Shown: positions 1 through 11,269 of the stretch, piece by piece
Layout: every line of letters starts with the position of its first letter
How positions within the stretch are numbered: position 1 is the stretch's first letter
From: Stomorhina lunata
Taxonomy: Eukaryota; Arthropoda; Insecta; Diptera; Rhiniidae
Reading direction: 5' to 3'
DNA length: 64,000 nt
Assembly (NCBI GenBank): GCA_933228675.1
Contig: OW121744.1
Coordinates: forward strand, 93,084,885 to 93,148,884
Position numbers and translations under genes: made by a program
Notes under the pieces: generated by a model
Seen by the model: the letters and a program-made list of their open reading frames with translations, nothing else
Databases searched by the model: none
What the model was told of the DNA's origin: nothing

Positions 1-1690
1 GTCTAGCCACAATATTCTAATTTCTATAGTATAGTCACAATAGTCTAGTCATAATAGCCTAGTTACAATAGTCTAGTCTATATATTCAAGTCTCTATAGT
101 CTAGTCACTATAGTCTGGTTACTACAGTATACTCACAATAGTCTAGTCACTATAGTCTAGTCACAATAGTCTAGTCACAATATTCTAGTCACAATACTCT
201 AGTCTCTATTGTTTAGTCACAATAGTCTTGTCATTATAGTTTAGTCACTTTAGTATAGTCACTATAGTCTAGACTAGACTATAGTGAATAGACTATAGTG
301 ACTAGACTATAGTAAATACACTATTGTGACTATACTATAGTTGACTAGACTATAGTATTCTAGTCACTATAGTCTAATCACTTTTGTCTAGTCATTATAG
401 TCTAGTTACAATAGTCTAGTCACTATGGCCTAGTCACTATAGTCTTGTCACTATAGTCTAGTCACTATAGTCTAGTCAATATAGTCTAGTCGATATAGTC
501 TAGTCACATTAGCCTAGTCACTTTAGTCTTGTCACTATTGTCTAGCCACAATAGTCTAGTCACTATAGTCTAGTTACTATAGTCTAGTTACTATAGTCTT
601 GTTACTATAGTCGAGTTACTATAGTTAAGTCACTATAGTCTAGTCACAATAGTCTAGTCATTATAGCCTAGTTACAATAATCTAATCTCTATAGTCTAGT
701 TTCTATAGTCCAGTCACAATAGTCTAGTCTCTATTGTCTAGCCACAAAAGTCTAGTCACAATATTCTAGACACAATAGTCTTTTCATTATAGTTTAGTCA
801 CTTTAGTATAGTCGCTATAGTCTGGTCATTATAGTCTATTCACATTAGTATAGTCGCTATAGTCTACTTCCTTTAGTCTATTTTAGTCTAGTCACTATAG
901 TCTAGTCAATATAGTCTAGTACAATAGTCTAGTCACTATAGTCCAGTCCTTTTATTCTTGTCATTATAGTCTAGTCACAATAGTCTAGTCATTAAAGCCT
1001 AGACGCAATAGTCTAGTCACTAAAGTCTAGTCAATATATTGTATTCACTATAGTCTAGTCACAATTGTCCAGTCACTTTAATCCAGTCAATATATTCTAG
1101 TCACTATAGTCTAGTCACAATAGTATAGTCACAATAGACCAGTCACTATAGTCAAGTGACTATAGTCTATTGACTATAGTCTAGTGACTATAGCCTAGTG
1201 ACTGTAGTCTAGCCACTATAGTATAGGTCACTGTAGTCAAGTCATTATGGTCTAGTCTCTATAGTCTAGTCGCTATAGTCTAGTCACTATAGTCTAGTCA
1301 ATATAGTCTTGTCACTATAGTCTAGTCACAATAGTTTTGTCATTATTATCTAGTCACTATAGTCTAGTCACAACAGTCTAGTCAATATAGATTAGTCACT
1401 ATAGTCTAGTCACTATAGTCTAGGCTCTATAATCTAGTCACTATAGTCTAGGCACAATAGTCTAGTCACAATATTCTAGTCACAATAGTCTAGTCTATAT
1501 AGTCTAGTCTCTACAGTCTAGTCTCTATAGGCTAGTCAATATAGTCTAGTCACCATAGTCTAGACACTTCAGTGACTATACACTATAGCCTGTTCACAAA
1601 AGTCTTGCCATTATAGTCTAGTCACATTAGTCTAGTCGCTATAGTCTAGTTACTTTAGTCTATTTTAGTATAGTCACTATAGCCTAGTTT
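1..1690. repeat. Degenerate ~14 bp TAGTCTAGTCACTA tandem array (family A)
   Basis: Diverged tandem repeat built on ATAGTCTAGTCACT-like units, with many substitutions (TCACAATAG, TCTCTATAG, TCGCTATAG). The array is already running at the window edge and stops near 1690. Orientation changes inside: about 265-350 reads as the reverse complement (GACTATAGTGACTA), and 1142-1215 holds a mixed stretch. The motif TAGTCTA is shared with the 12 bp D satellite elsewhere in the window, so a common origin is possible. No coding potential. High divergence between units suggests an old array. Confidence 0.9.
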
Positions 1691-2455
1691 ATGAAATTTA
1701 AATATCATTTATTTTGGCATAAACTCGTACATACATCCTCTTTGCTCATTGTAAAACGTTTGAAAAAATCAACAAAAAGAAACGGAAGTAAAACATTTAA
1801 GTGAATCATTTTTGAAACCATTCAGCATGAACAAAATTATGCCATTAATATGTTTACAACTGCTTTCCGGTGAAAAGAAATATTTTTTTTATTATTCTGC
1901 ACAATTATAATGAAGAGAGTGCGAAGGAAAGGAAGAGGGAGGGAAAAAGAGTTGCAGACTCAATTACTCAAGCACACACACATTCACTCATATGAATGTT
2001 ATTTGAAAAAAACTGTTGTTTTCCCAACGACCGAACAACATATGCATGTGTGGGAGTTTTTTAAGTTAAAATATTATGGCATATTTTTAGGTGTAACAGT
2101 AAATTTAATTGAAACTGTTTTTTTATTATATATAATTTCTGTGATTTTTTTTTTTCAGACATTTAATTAACGTTTCAAAATGTTTATGAAAAAGCATAAT
2201 TAAAGCAGTCACTTAACGTTGAATATAAATTAACAAATGAGCAAAGAGAATTTTTTAAGACCCAAGAGATGATAAAAAAAGGAAAATATCTACCATAAAT
2301 CACATAACATTACAACTCAAATTAATATAAAAACATAACAAAAACTTGATATGATATTTTGGATTAGTAATTGACAACATTGAGACATAGATGTGTGATA
2401 GTTATACAAAACGGGGGATGTTAACCACATCCACATCTGGGCCTCTCCCCCTAAC
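1691..2455. other. Non-repetitive AT-rich DNA, probably intron
   Basis: Unique sequence between array A and the minus-strand exon that ends at 2456. If the exon's donor is correct, this is the start of the next intron. An 86-codon plus-strand ORF (1910-2170) has no recognisable domain and runs through a poly-T stretch; I do not regard it as a gene. Confidence 0.6.
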
Positions 2456-2682
2456 CTGCCTGAATCCTTAAGCTGCTCCATAAAATCTTTGCCCGTTATA
2501 TCCACCAACGAATTGGGATCCATATTCGACAGTGAATCCAAATCGGGATCACTCATAACCGAGACATTGCAAAGATTATTCTGCAGCTGTCCCACCAGTT
2601 GTTTAATGCGTGCCGTTTTCTCGGCCTTGTCGGCAGCATCGGTTTGGTCATGGGGTGTTGTAATGGTGACATAGTGTGAGGG
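2456..2682 (-). CDS. Drep2: DREP-family protein, exon after the CIDE-N exon
   Basis: Minus-strand coding exon of 227 bp. The acceptor is TTGTTTCTTTCTAG ending at 2683, with a good pyrimidine tract. The donor is AG|GTTAGG at 2456/2455, leaving phase 2 with an arginine codon split. Translation starts PSHYVTITTPHDQ, continues through KAEKTARIKQLVGQLQNNL and SVMSDPDLDSLSNMDP, and ends DITGKDFMEQLKDSG. It joins the CIDE-N exon (13984-14199) in phase 0 with no frame loss. DREP proteins are insect relatives of the DFF40/DFF45 apoptotic nuclease system; Drep2 in Drosophila is a synaptic protein. I choose Drep2 over its paralogues from a general memory of the family, not from an alignment. If translation ran past the donor it would enter lower-complexity sequence and stop, which supports splicing here. 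Later exons lie left of the window. Confidence 0.72.
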
Positions 2683-3092
2683 CTAGAAAGAAACAAGATA
2701 ACAATTAAAATTTAATGGAATATTAAATGAATGTCAATTTTTCTTGTTTTTTTTTTTTTTTTTATTTCAAGTTATTTTATTATTGTCAATTAGAAACTGA
2801 AAATAAATTGCAAAGAATGTAAATTTTTTATTACTAATAAATTTTAATACTTATGCAGATTTATCTGTTATATAGTATTTGGTCTTAGGGGTATATTATA
2901 CAAAATTCTACATTTATTTTGGCCTTAAAAACTGAAATAGAAAAACCACAAACACATAACAAACAAATATTTACAGAGACTGAGTTTTCATTGTGAAAGG
3001 TTGTATAGTAAAGGTCAAAACCAGAACAGTGTAACGAAAAGGGTATAATATTTTTTCTCTGTTAACAAAAAGTCACGGTGGTCAAGATACTA

Positions 3093-4735
3093 CTTTTGAA
3101 AAATTTCCTATAAAAATAGGAAATTTTTGAAAAATTTCCTATAAAAATAGGAAATTTTTGAAAAATTTCCTATAAAAATAGGAAATTTTTGAAAAATTTC
3201 CTATAAAAATAGGAAATTTTTGAAAAATTTCCTATAAAAATAGCAAATTTTTGAAAAATTTCCTATAAAAATAGGAAATTTATGAAAAATTTCCTTATAG
3301 GAAATTTTTGAAAAATTTCCTATAAAAATAGGAAATTTTTGAAAAATTTCCTATAAAAATAGGAAATTTTTGAAAAATTTCCTATAAAAATAAGAAATTT
3401 TTGAAAAATTTCCTATAAAAATAGGAAATTTTTGAAAAATTTCCTATAAAAATAGGAAATTTTTGAAAAATTTCCTATAAAAATAGGAAATTTTTGAAAA
3501 ATTTCCTATAAAAATAGGAAATTTTTGAAAAATTTCCTATAAAAATAGGAAATTTTTGAAAAATTTCCTATAAAAATAGGAAATTTTTGAAAAATTTCCT
3601 ATAAAAATAGGAAATTTTTGAAAAATTTCCTATAAAAATAGGAAATTTTTGAAAAATTTCCTATAAAAATAGGAAATTTTTGAAAAATTTCCTATAAAAA
3701 TAGGAAATTTTTGAAAAATTTCCTATAAAAATAGGAAATTTTTGAAAAATTTCCTATAAAAATAGGAAATTTTTGAAAAATTTCCTATAAAAATAGGAAA
3801 TTTTTGAAAAATTTCCTATAAAAATAGGAAATTTTTGAAAAATTTCCTATAAAAATAGGAAAATTTTGAAAAATTTCCTATAAAAATAGGAAATTTTTGA
3901 AAAATTTCCTATAAAAATAGGAAATTTTTGAAAAATTTCCTATAAAAATAGGAAATTTTTGAAAAATTTCCTATAAAAATAGGAAATTTTTGAAAAATTT
4001 CCTATAAAAATAGGAAATTTTTGAAAAATTTCCTATAAAAATAGGAAATTTTTGAAAAATTTCCTATAAAAATAGGAAATTTTTGAAAAATTTCCTATAA
4101 AAATAGGAAATTTTTGAAAAATTTCCTATAAAAATAGGAAATTTTTGAAAAATTTCCTATAAAAATAGGAAATTTTTGAAAAATTTCCTATAAAAATAGG
4201 AAATTTTTGAAAAATTTCCTATAAAAATAGGAAATTTTTGAAAAATTTCCTATAAAAATAGGAAATTTTTGAAAAATTTTCTATAAAAATAGGAAATTTT
4301 TGAAAAATTTCCTATAAAAATAGGAAATTTTTGAAAAATTTCCTATAAAAATAGGAAATTTTTGAAAAATTTCCTATAAAAATAGGAAATTTTTGAAAAA
4401 TTTCCTATAAAAATAGGAAATTTTTGAAAAATTTCCTATAAAAATAGGAAATTTTTGAAAAATTTCCTATAAAAATAGGAAATTTTTGAAAAATTTCCTA
4501 TAAAAATAGGAAATTTTTGAAAAATTTCCTATAAAAATAGGAAATTTTTGAAAAATTTCCTATAAAAATAGGAAATTTTTGAAAAATTTCCTATAAAAAT
4601 AGGAAACTTTTGAAAAATTTCCTATAAAAATAGGAAATTTTTGAAAAATTTCCTATAAAAATAGAAAATTTTTGAATATTTTGATAGGAAATTTTTGAAA
4701 AATTTCCTATAAAAATAGGAACTTTTCCTAAATAA
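3093..4735 (+). repeat. Homogeneous 31 bp array with CCTATAAAAATAGG core (family B, copy 1)
   Basis: About 53 nearly identical 31 bp units. Each unit carries two palindromic pieces: AATTTCCTAT-AAAA-ATAGGAAATT and AAATTTTTGAAAAATTT, so every monomer can fold on itself. Only scattered point changes are seen (TAGCAAAT near 3241, TTTTCTATAA near 4277) plus one shortened unit near 3292. The array becomes irregular after 4660. It is the most homogeneous B copy here, hence the most recently amplified or homogenised. The minus-strand ORFs at its right edge are repeat-derived. Confidence 0.95.
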
Positions 4736-6050
4736 ATTAGGGGTAAAGTGAGGGGTATCAATTAGTCGGTCTTGATTGGGTGTTATTGTACTTGTGTTAG
4801 TTTTAAGTATATTTGAACATGAATTTGTTATTTCTGTTCGTATTTGAATTTTCGAGAACATTTTTCTTTCAGTTTCAGTTCATGTTTATTTATTCCCTTA
4901 ATACCTGTAACTGTCATTGTCACTGAAAAGGATACTTTTGTATGGGTTTGAGGGAATTTTTTTTTTGTGCTGTTGTTGTATATGATGTTGTATTGTATTT
5001 GTTGTTGGTAGCAAAATGAAAACATGTTTGCATACTAAAATCCTTCTACTTCATTCTTCAAAACCTTTGGCTTGGAGGACTCAATGTTTAAGAGACATGT
5101 AAATATTTTACTTGTATGTATGGAAGCGAAGAAGACATGCATATGCAAGCTTTAAAATTTATTTTGAAGACGTATCCTATAGCCTTATTAGGTATTGAAA
5201 TTTATGGGCTAAAGGAATCTTTGGAAAAGTCTGGTATAAGTTTGAAAGTTATACATTTTTATAAGCCAAGTGTCAGAAGCAACATATGAGCCAATAAAGG
5301 GTGTAACATTAATTAAGGGCAGCGGTGGAAGAGGGATTAATTTAAGAAAGGTTTAAGATGAAAAGGTAACTAATGAAATATTAAATCCTTAATCCTGAAT
5401 AAGAAAAAGAGAACATTTTAAGGCTTTTATTTGCAGAATGCCAATCCTTTTTTATTTAAGTATTCTCGCCCTTTTCTTTGGCTTATTTCCTCCAAACAAG
5501 TTTTCCAATTTTCTTTAGCACATGACATTTTGTCGAATATTGCGTCTTCTTGATAAATTGAAAATCCTGGGCAAATTTATAGCTGAAAATCCTAAAAAAA
5601 AAAAAATTGTGCAAAACTGCCTCTGTTTTAGGTTGAAGAGCAAAAGTTTGTACTTTTGCAAAACTTTTAATAAAAAACTTGTTTAATTTGCCAGCAAAAC
5701 GTGTGAAATCTTTTAGGCTTTATTTTCCATTTTACTCTTTTTTCCCATATATTTTCATTTATTTTCTACGATTTTTCCAACAGTTTTTTCAAGCTGAAAT
5801 GTCAGACGCATGTTTTAGGCATAAATTGTTGTTATAAACACAAAAAAAATTCCTGACAACTTAATAGAAACGACAAAATATATCCCATGAACTTGAGATA
5901 TGTTGTCCTGTCGTTTAAGCTGGGCAAAGCATAGAAAGATGGATAAGACAAAAGGACTAAGAGACAAAATTAAAAACAAACAGCAGAAATAAATGTTTGC
6001 AAAGATAAATTCGACTTTTTTAATAAATTTCATTAAAAATACTAAATTTT
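4736..6050. other. Unique AT-rich intronic DNA, no gene seen
   Basis: Non-repetitive sequence between B copies 1 and 2. ORFs of 65-79 codons here have no domains, no promoter-like context and low-complexity content, so I treat them as chance. Confidence 0.6.
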
Positions 6051-7380
6051 AAAAAAATTTCCTATAATAACAAATTTTCGAAAAATATTTCACAAAAAAT
6101 AAAAAAAAAAATTGAAAATTTTCCTACAAAAAAAAAATCTGAAAAAAATAAGAAATTTGTGGAAAATTTCCTACAAAAAAAGAAGTTTGTGAAAATTTTC
6201 CTACAAAAATATGAAATTTTTGAACAATTACCTATAAAAATAAGAAATATTTGATAAATTTCCTATAAAAATTAGAAATGTTTGAAAAATGTCCTATGAA
6301 AATAAGAATTTTTTTTTAAAAATTTCCTATTAAAATAAAAAATTTTTCAAAAATTTCCTATTAAACTAAGAAATTTTTTAAAAATTTCCTATAAAACTAA
6401 GAAATTTTTGAAAAATTTTCTATAAAAATAAGAAATTTTCGAAAAATTTCCTATTAAAATAAGAAATTTTTGAAAAAATTCCTATAAAACTAAGAAATTT
6501 TTGAAAAATTTCCTATAAAAATAAGAAATTTTTGAAAAATTTCCTATTAAAATAAGAAATTTTTGAAAAATTTCTTATGAAAATAAGAAATTTTTTAAAA
6601 ATTTCCTATTAAAATAAAAAATTTTTGAAAAATTTCCTATTAAACTAAGAAATTTTTTAAAAATTTCCTATAAAACTAAGAAATTTTTGAAAAATTTTCT
6701 ATAAAAAATAAGAAATTTTTGAAAAATTTTCTTATAAAAATAAGAAACTTTTAAAAAATTTCCTATAAAAATAAGAAGTTTTTGAAAAATTTCCTATAAA
6801 AATAGAAAATTTTTGAAAAATTTCCTATAAAAATAGAAAATTTTTGAAAAATTTCCTATAAAAATAGAAAATTTTTGAAAATTTTCCTATAAAAATAATA
6901 AATTTTTAAAAAATTTCCTATAAAATGAATAAATTTTTGAAAAATTTCCTATAAAATGAATAAATTTTTGAAAAATTTCCTATAAAAATACAAAATTTTT
7001 TAAAAATTTCCTTTAAAAATATAAATTTTTTGAAAAATTTGCTATTAAAATATAAAATTTTTGAAAAATTTCCTATTAAAATAGAAAATTTTTAAAAAAT
7101 TTCCTTTAAAAAAAGAAAATTTCTGAAAAATTTACTATAAAAATAGAAATTCTTGACTAATTTCCTATTAAAATAGGCAATTTTTGAAAAATTTCCAAAA
7201 ATTTCAAAATTTTTCTATTTTTATAGAAAATTTTTCAAAAATGTTCTATTTTTATAGGAAATTTTTCCAAAGTTTTCTATTTTTATAGGAAATTTAAAAA
7301 ATGTTCTATATCTATATTTCCTATTAAAAAAAGTTAATTTTTGAAAAATTTCCTCTTAAAAAAGAATATTTTTTGAATAT
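6051..7380 (+). repeat. Degenerate 31 bp family B array, copy 2
   Basis: About 43 diverged units of the form GAAAAATTTCCTATAAAAATAAGAAATTTTT. TAAG replaces TAGG in most units, which breaks the palindromic match seen in copy 1. Small internal duplications are visible: a block with TTAAACTAAGAAATTTTTTAAA near 6361 recurs near 6641. Orientation flips near 7195-7310, where the unit reads CTATTTTTATAGAAAATTTTTC. Much older-looking than copy 1. Confidence 0.9.
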
Positions 7381-7390
7381 TTTTTTGGCT

Positions 7391-7413
7391 TTTATTCCCT
7401 TTTACGCTTTATT
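7391..7413 (-). terminator. Poly(A) signals of the nested ORF
   Basis: Two AATAAA hexamers on the minus strand, at 7408-7413 (overlapping the final Asn-Lys codons) and 7391-7396 (just after the stop). The second is better placed to direct cleavage after a complete ORF. AATAAA is common by chance in this composition. Confidence 0.35.
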
Positions 7414-7740
7414 GGTGTAATAGCAAATATATTTGCTCATTTCCAAGGTCAACATATCTAGTATTACTTTCACTTGGGGTTTGTCTGTAGGAAAGGAGCT
7501 GTTGATACATTTAATGATATACGATGGCAACATACGCAGCTTACGACAGAAAATAGAAAAAATTTTCCTAATGAAAATTGATGTCTGTTTAGGTATTTGT
7601 TTGCCTGAAATAGAGTGAACAAATGGAAATTGTTTGTCATTTATAACTTCTTTTGGCTGGTGATGGATGACAAACATGTGTCGAAAAATCAACACTAAGA
7701 ATAGGAATGTAAGGGCAAATAGTCGGACAAGACTGACCAT
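7402..7740 (-). CDS. Candidate small secreted or membrane-anchored protein, nested in the DREP intron
   Basis: A 112-codon ORF starting at a true ATG. The N terminus MVSLVRLFALTFLFLVLIF is a hydrophobic signal-peptide or signal-anchor segment (residues about 4-19). The rest is basic, with three cysteines (in IFCRKLRM, IIKCINS and YICYYT), and I recognise no domain. A TATA box lies about 90 bp upstream of the ATG, and AATAAA overlaps the last codons, with a second AATAAA just downstream at 7391-7396. A compact promoter, short 5' leader, signal-like N terminus and immediate poly(A) signal fit small insect secreted-protein genes. It is also possibly chance. It lies on the same strand as the DREP gene, in unique DNA between two B arrays. 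Function unknown. Confidence 0.45.
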   Translation of the reverse strand: MVSLVRLFALTFLFLVLIFRHMFVIHHQPKEVINDKQFPFVHSISGKQIPKQTSIFIRKIFSIFCRKLRMLPSYIIKCINSSFPTDKPQVKVILDMLTLEMSKYICYYTNKA

Positions 7741-8404
7741 ATGATGTCCTACAGTTTGTTTTTTACATACAGTTGTATTAGAGCCTCCTCGACGACCTGG
7801 CTATTAGTTATCTTTGGGTTCCTTTTGCTTTTATATAAATATTTTATGATAAATAAATATTATCCTTTTTTAATTAATTTTCACTCTTGAAATAAAGTTA
7901 ATTTATTTCGTATCAATTCGTATAACCTTGACGTCATTTTCCATTCTCTGAACTTATTTCTTGATTTCATTTCATTATTTCCTTTCTTCCTCAAATTTGA
8001 GAATAAGTACAAAAGGTAAAGGATATAAAAGATCTTTCCACTTAAATGTCAATTTTTCTACTTAGCTAATAAATCCTTTTACTTTAAAAGCTTAATAAAG
8101 TGTCCTAGATAATATCCTCTTTTTCGGAAAATGCTGTTGCAGACGTTTCAAACTTTTTTCTATCTAACAAATAAAACTAAATGTCACAATTTCCTCTGTT
8201 TTCAGCTGTTGGCTATTGTTTGTCGGATTTTATTGTTTTATAGTAGAATTTTGGAATTTTGTATTGAAAAAAGAAAGAAACAAATTTATGAGTCTTTTTA
8301 AGGGTAAAAGAGCTTATGAGAAGAAAATAAAATAAATTTTAGTATTTTAAATTATGTTCTTTTCTAAAAAGAAGAACAATTTTCGTACTTCTTTATTAAA
8401 GTCT
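7741..8404. other. Unique intronic DNA upstream of the nested ORF
   Basis: Holds the presumed promoter and leader of the nested ORF (to about 7840), then AT-rich sequence with no further feature I can support. Confidence 0.55.
7829..7837 (-). promoter_or_regulatory. TATA box for the nested ORF
   Basis: The minus strand reads TATATAAAA here. A start site about 30 bp downstream would fall near 7802-7806 and give a leader of about 60-65 nt before the ATG at 7740. No clear initiator consensus was seen. In such AT-rich DNA a TATA match alone is weak; the spacing to the ORF raises its value. Confidence 0.4.
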
Positions 8405-10735
8405 TTTTATAGGAAATTTTTGAAAAATTTTCTATAAAAATAAAAAATTTTTGAAATTTTTGGAAATTTTTCCTATCACAATAGAAAATTTTTGAAAAAT
8501 TTCCTATAAAAATCGTAAATTTTTTAAATTTTTTCTATAAAAATAGTAAATTTTTGAAAAATTTCGTAGAAAAATAGGAAATTTTTGAAAAATTTCCTTT
8601 TAAAGTATTAAATTTTTGAAAAATTTCCTTTTAAAGTATTAAATTTTTGAAAAATTTCCTTTTAAAGTATTAAATTTTTGAAAAATTTCCTATAACAAAA
8701 GTAAATTTTTGAAAAATTTCCTATAAAAATAAAAAATAAAAAATATTTGAAAAATTTCCTATGAAAATAGAAATCTTTTGAAAAATTTCCTATAAAAATA
8801 GGAAATTTTTGAAAAATTTCTTATCAAAATGTAAAATTTTTGAAAAATTTCCTATAGAAAAATACATTTTTGAAAAATTTCCTAGAAAAATAGAAAAATT
8901 TTGAAAAATTATAGGAAAATAAGAAATTTTTGAAAATTTTCTATAAAAATAAGAAATTTTAGAAAATTTTCCTATAAAATAGAAAAAATTTATAAAAGCA
9001 TTTCATATCAAACAGAAATTTTTTTTTAAATTTCCTTTAAAATAAAACATTTTTGAAAAATTTTTGTAAAATTTCTTATAGAAATAAAAAATGTTTGAAA
9101 AATTTCCTATAAAAATAAGAAATTTTAGAAAATTTTCCTATAAAAATAGACAATTTTTAAAAAAAAATTCCTATAAAAATAGTAAATTTTTGAAAAATTT
9201 CCTATAAAAATAGTAAATTTTTGAAAAATTTCCTATAAAAATAGTAAATTTTTGAAAAATTTTCTATAAAAATAGCAAATTTTTGAAAAATTTCCTATAA
9301 AAATAGTAAAATTTGAAAAATTTCCTATAAAAATTTCCTATAAAAATAATAAATTTTTGAAAAATTTCCTATAAAAATATTAAATTTTTAAAAAATTTCC
9401 TATAAAAATAGTAAATTTTTGAAAAATTTCCTATAAAAATAGAAAATTTTTGAAAAATTTCCTATAAAAATAGGAAATTTTTGAAAAATTTCCTATAAAA
9501 ATAGTAAATTTTTGAAAAATTTCCTATAAAAATCGAAAATTTTGAAAAAATTTCCTATAAAAATCGAAAATTTTTGAAACATTTCCTATAAAAATAGTAA
9601 ATTTTTGAAAAATTTCCTATAAAAATAGTAAATTTTTGAAAAATTTCCTATAAAAATAGGAAATTTTTGAAAAATTTCCTATAAAAATAGGAAATTTTTG
9701 AAAAATTTCCTATAAAAATAGGAAATTTTTGAAAAATTTCCTATAAAATTAGGAAATTTTTGAAAAATTTCCTATAAAAATAGGAAATTTTTGAAAAATT
9801 TCCTATAAAAATAGGAAATTTTTGAAAAATTTCCTATAAAAATAGGAAATTTTTGAAAAATTTCCTATAAAAATAGGAAATTTTTGAAAAATTTCCTATA
9901 AAAATAGGAAATTTTTGAAAAATTTCCTATAAAAATAGGAAATTTTTGAAAAATTTCCTATAAAAATAGGAAATTTTTGAAAAATTTCCTATAAAAATCG
10001 AAAATTTTGGAAAAATTTCCTATAAAAATCGAAAATTTTGGAAAAATTTCCTATAAAAATAGTAAATTTTTGAAAAATTTCCTATAAAAATAGTAAATTT
10101 TTGAAAAATTTCCTATAAAAATAGTAAATTTTTGAAAAATTTCCTATAAAAATAGTAAATTTTTGAAAAATTTCCTATAAAAATAGTAAATTTTTGAAAA
10201 ATTTCCTATAAAAATAGTAAATTTTTGAAAAATTTCCTATAAAAATAATAAATTTCTGAAAAATCTCCTATAAAAATAGGAAATTTTTGAAAAATCTCCT
10301 ATAAAAATAGTAAATTTTTGAAAAATTTCCTATAAAAATAGTAAATTTTTGAAAAATTTCCTATAAAAATAGTAAATTTTTGAAAAATTTCCTATAAAAA
10401 TAGTAAATTTTTGAAAAATTTCCTATAAAAATAGTAAATTTTTAAAAAATTTTCTATAAAATAAATTTTTGAAAAATTTCCTATAAAAATAGTAAATTTT
10501 TGAAAATTTTCCTATAAAAATAGTAAATTCTTGAAAAATTTCCTGTAAAAATAGGAAATTTTTGAAAATTTTCCTATAAAAATAGTAAATTTTTGAAAAA
10601 TTTGCTATAAAAATAGTAAATTTTTGAAAAATTTCCTATAAAAATAGTAAATTTTTGAAAAATTTCCTATAAAAATATTAAATTTTTAATATAATTTGCT
10701 ATAAAAATAGTAAATTTTTGAAAAATTTACTATAA
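8405..10735 (+). repeat. 31 bp family B array, copy 3, diverged edges and homogeneous middle
   Basis: About 75 units. The left third (8405-9170) is strongly diverged. From about 9640 to 9990 the units match copy 1 (ATAGGAAATTTTTG), while the flanks use a variant with ATAGTAAATTTTTG. A doublet with ATCGAAAATTTT appears near 9533-9570 and again near 9990-10035, marking an internal duplication of about 450 bp. A clean centre with decayed edges is what unequal exchange predicts. Confidence 0.92.
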
Positions 10736-10795
10736 AAATATAAAACTTACAACCTACAAAATACTTGAATGAAAAATTTGAATAGAAACGTTTTT

Positions 10796-11030
10796 TATAA
10801 AAGCTATAAGGCTTATAGAATATTTTTGCTCTAGATCTGCGATGCCCACTATTGCTGTAGGAGTTGTTATACATGTAAATTGTTATTGTACTCGGCATCA
10901 CTGCCCTTTTCGTATAAAAGCTTTAAGTCTTATAATTCTTGAATTATTTGGGTCTAGAACAGAGTTGCCCAGGAATTGATGGTAGGTTTCGTGTTTGTTG
11001 TTATTGTACTGGGCATCACTGCTCTAGATC
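10796..11030. repeat. Two-copy tandem duplication, ~117 bp period
   Basis: TATAAAAGCT starts at 10796 and again at 10913. Both copies continue with TCTAGA and GTTGCCCA/GATGCCCA-like blocks and end with TTGTTATTGTACT(C/G)GGCATCACTGC. The copies differ by many substitutions, so the duplication is old. It is not part of family B, and its GC content is higher than its surroundings. Confidence 0.7.
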
Positions 11031-11269
11031 ATCTAGTTAACAATTTAGTATTAATTTATTTCTTTTTAGTGTCTTTAAGAGAATACCTTCCCTAAGATTT
11101 TCAGTTCCTTTAATAAAATTTATTCTTGTTTCAAATTTAATTATCTTTTGTTCATATTTTAAGAATATTCTCTTTACCATGACAACTTTAACATTAATAT
11201 AAAGGACACAAAGTATGTATTTCTATTTGTTATGATAATAACAAAAGCTTTTATATTAGAATTTTATTT

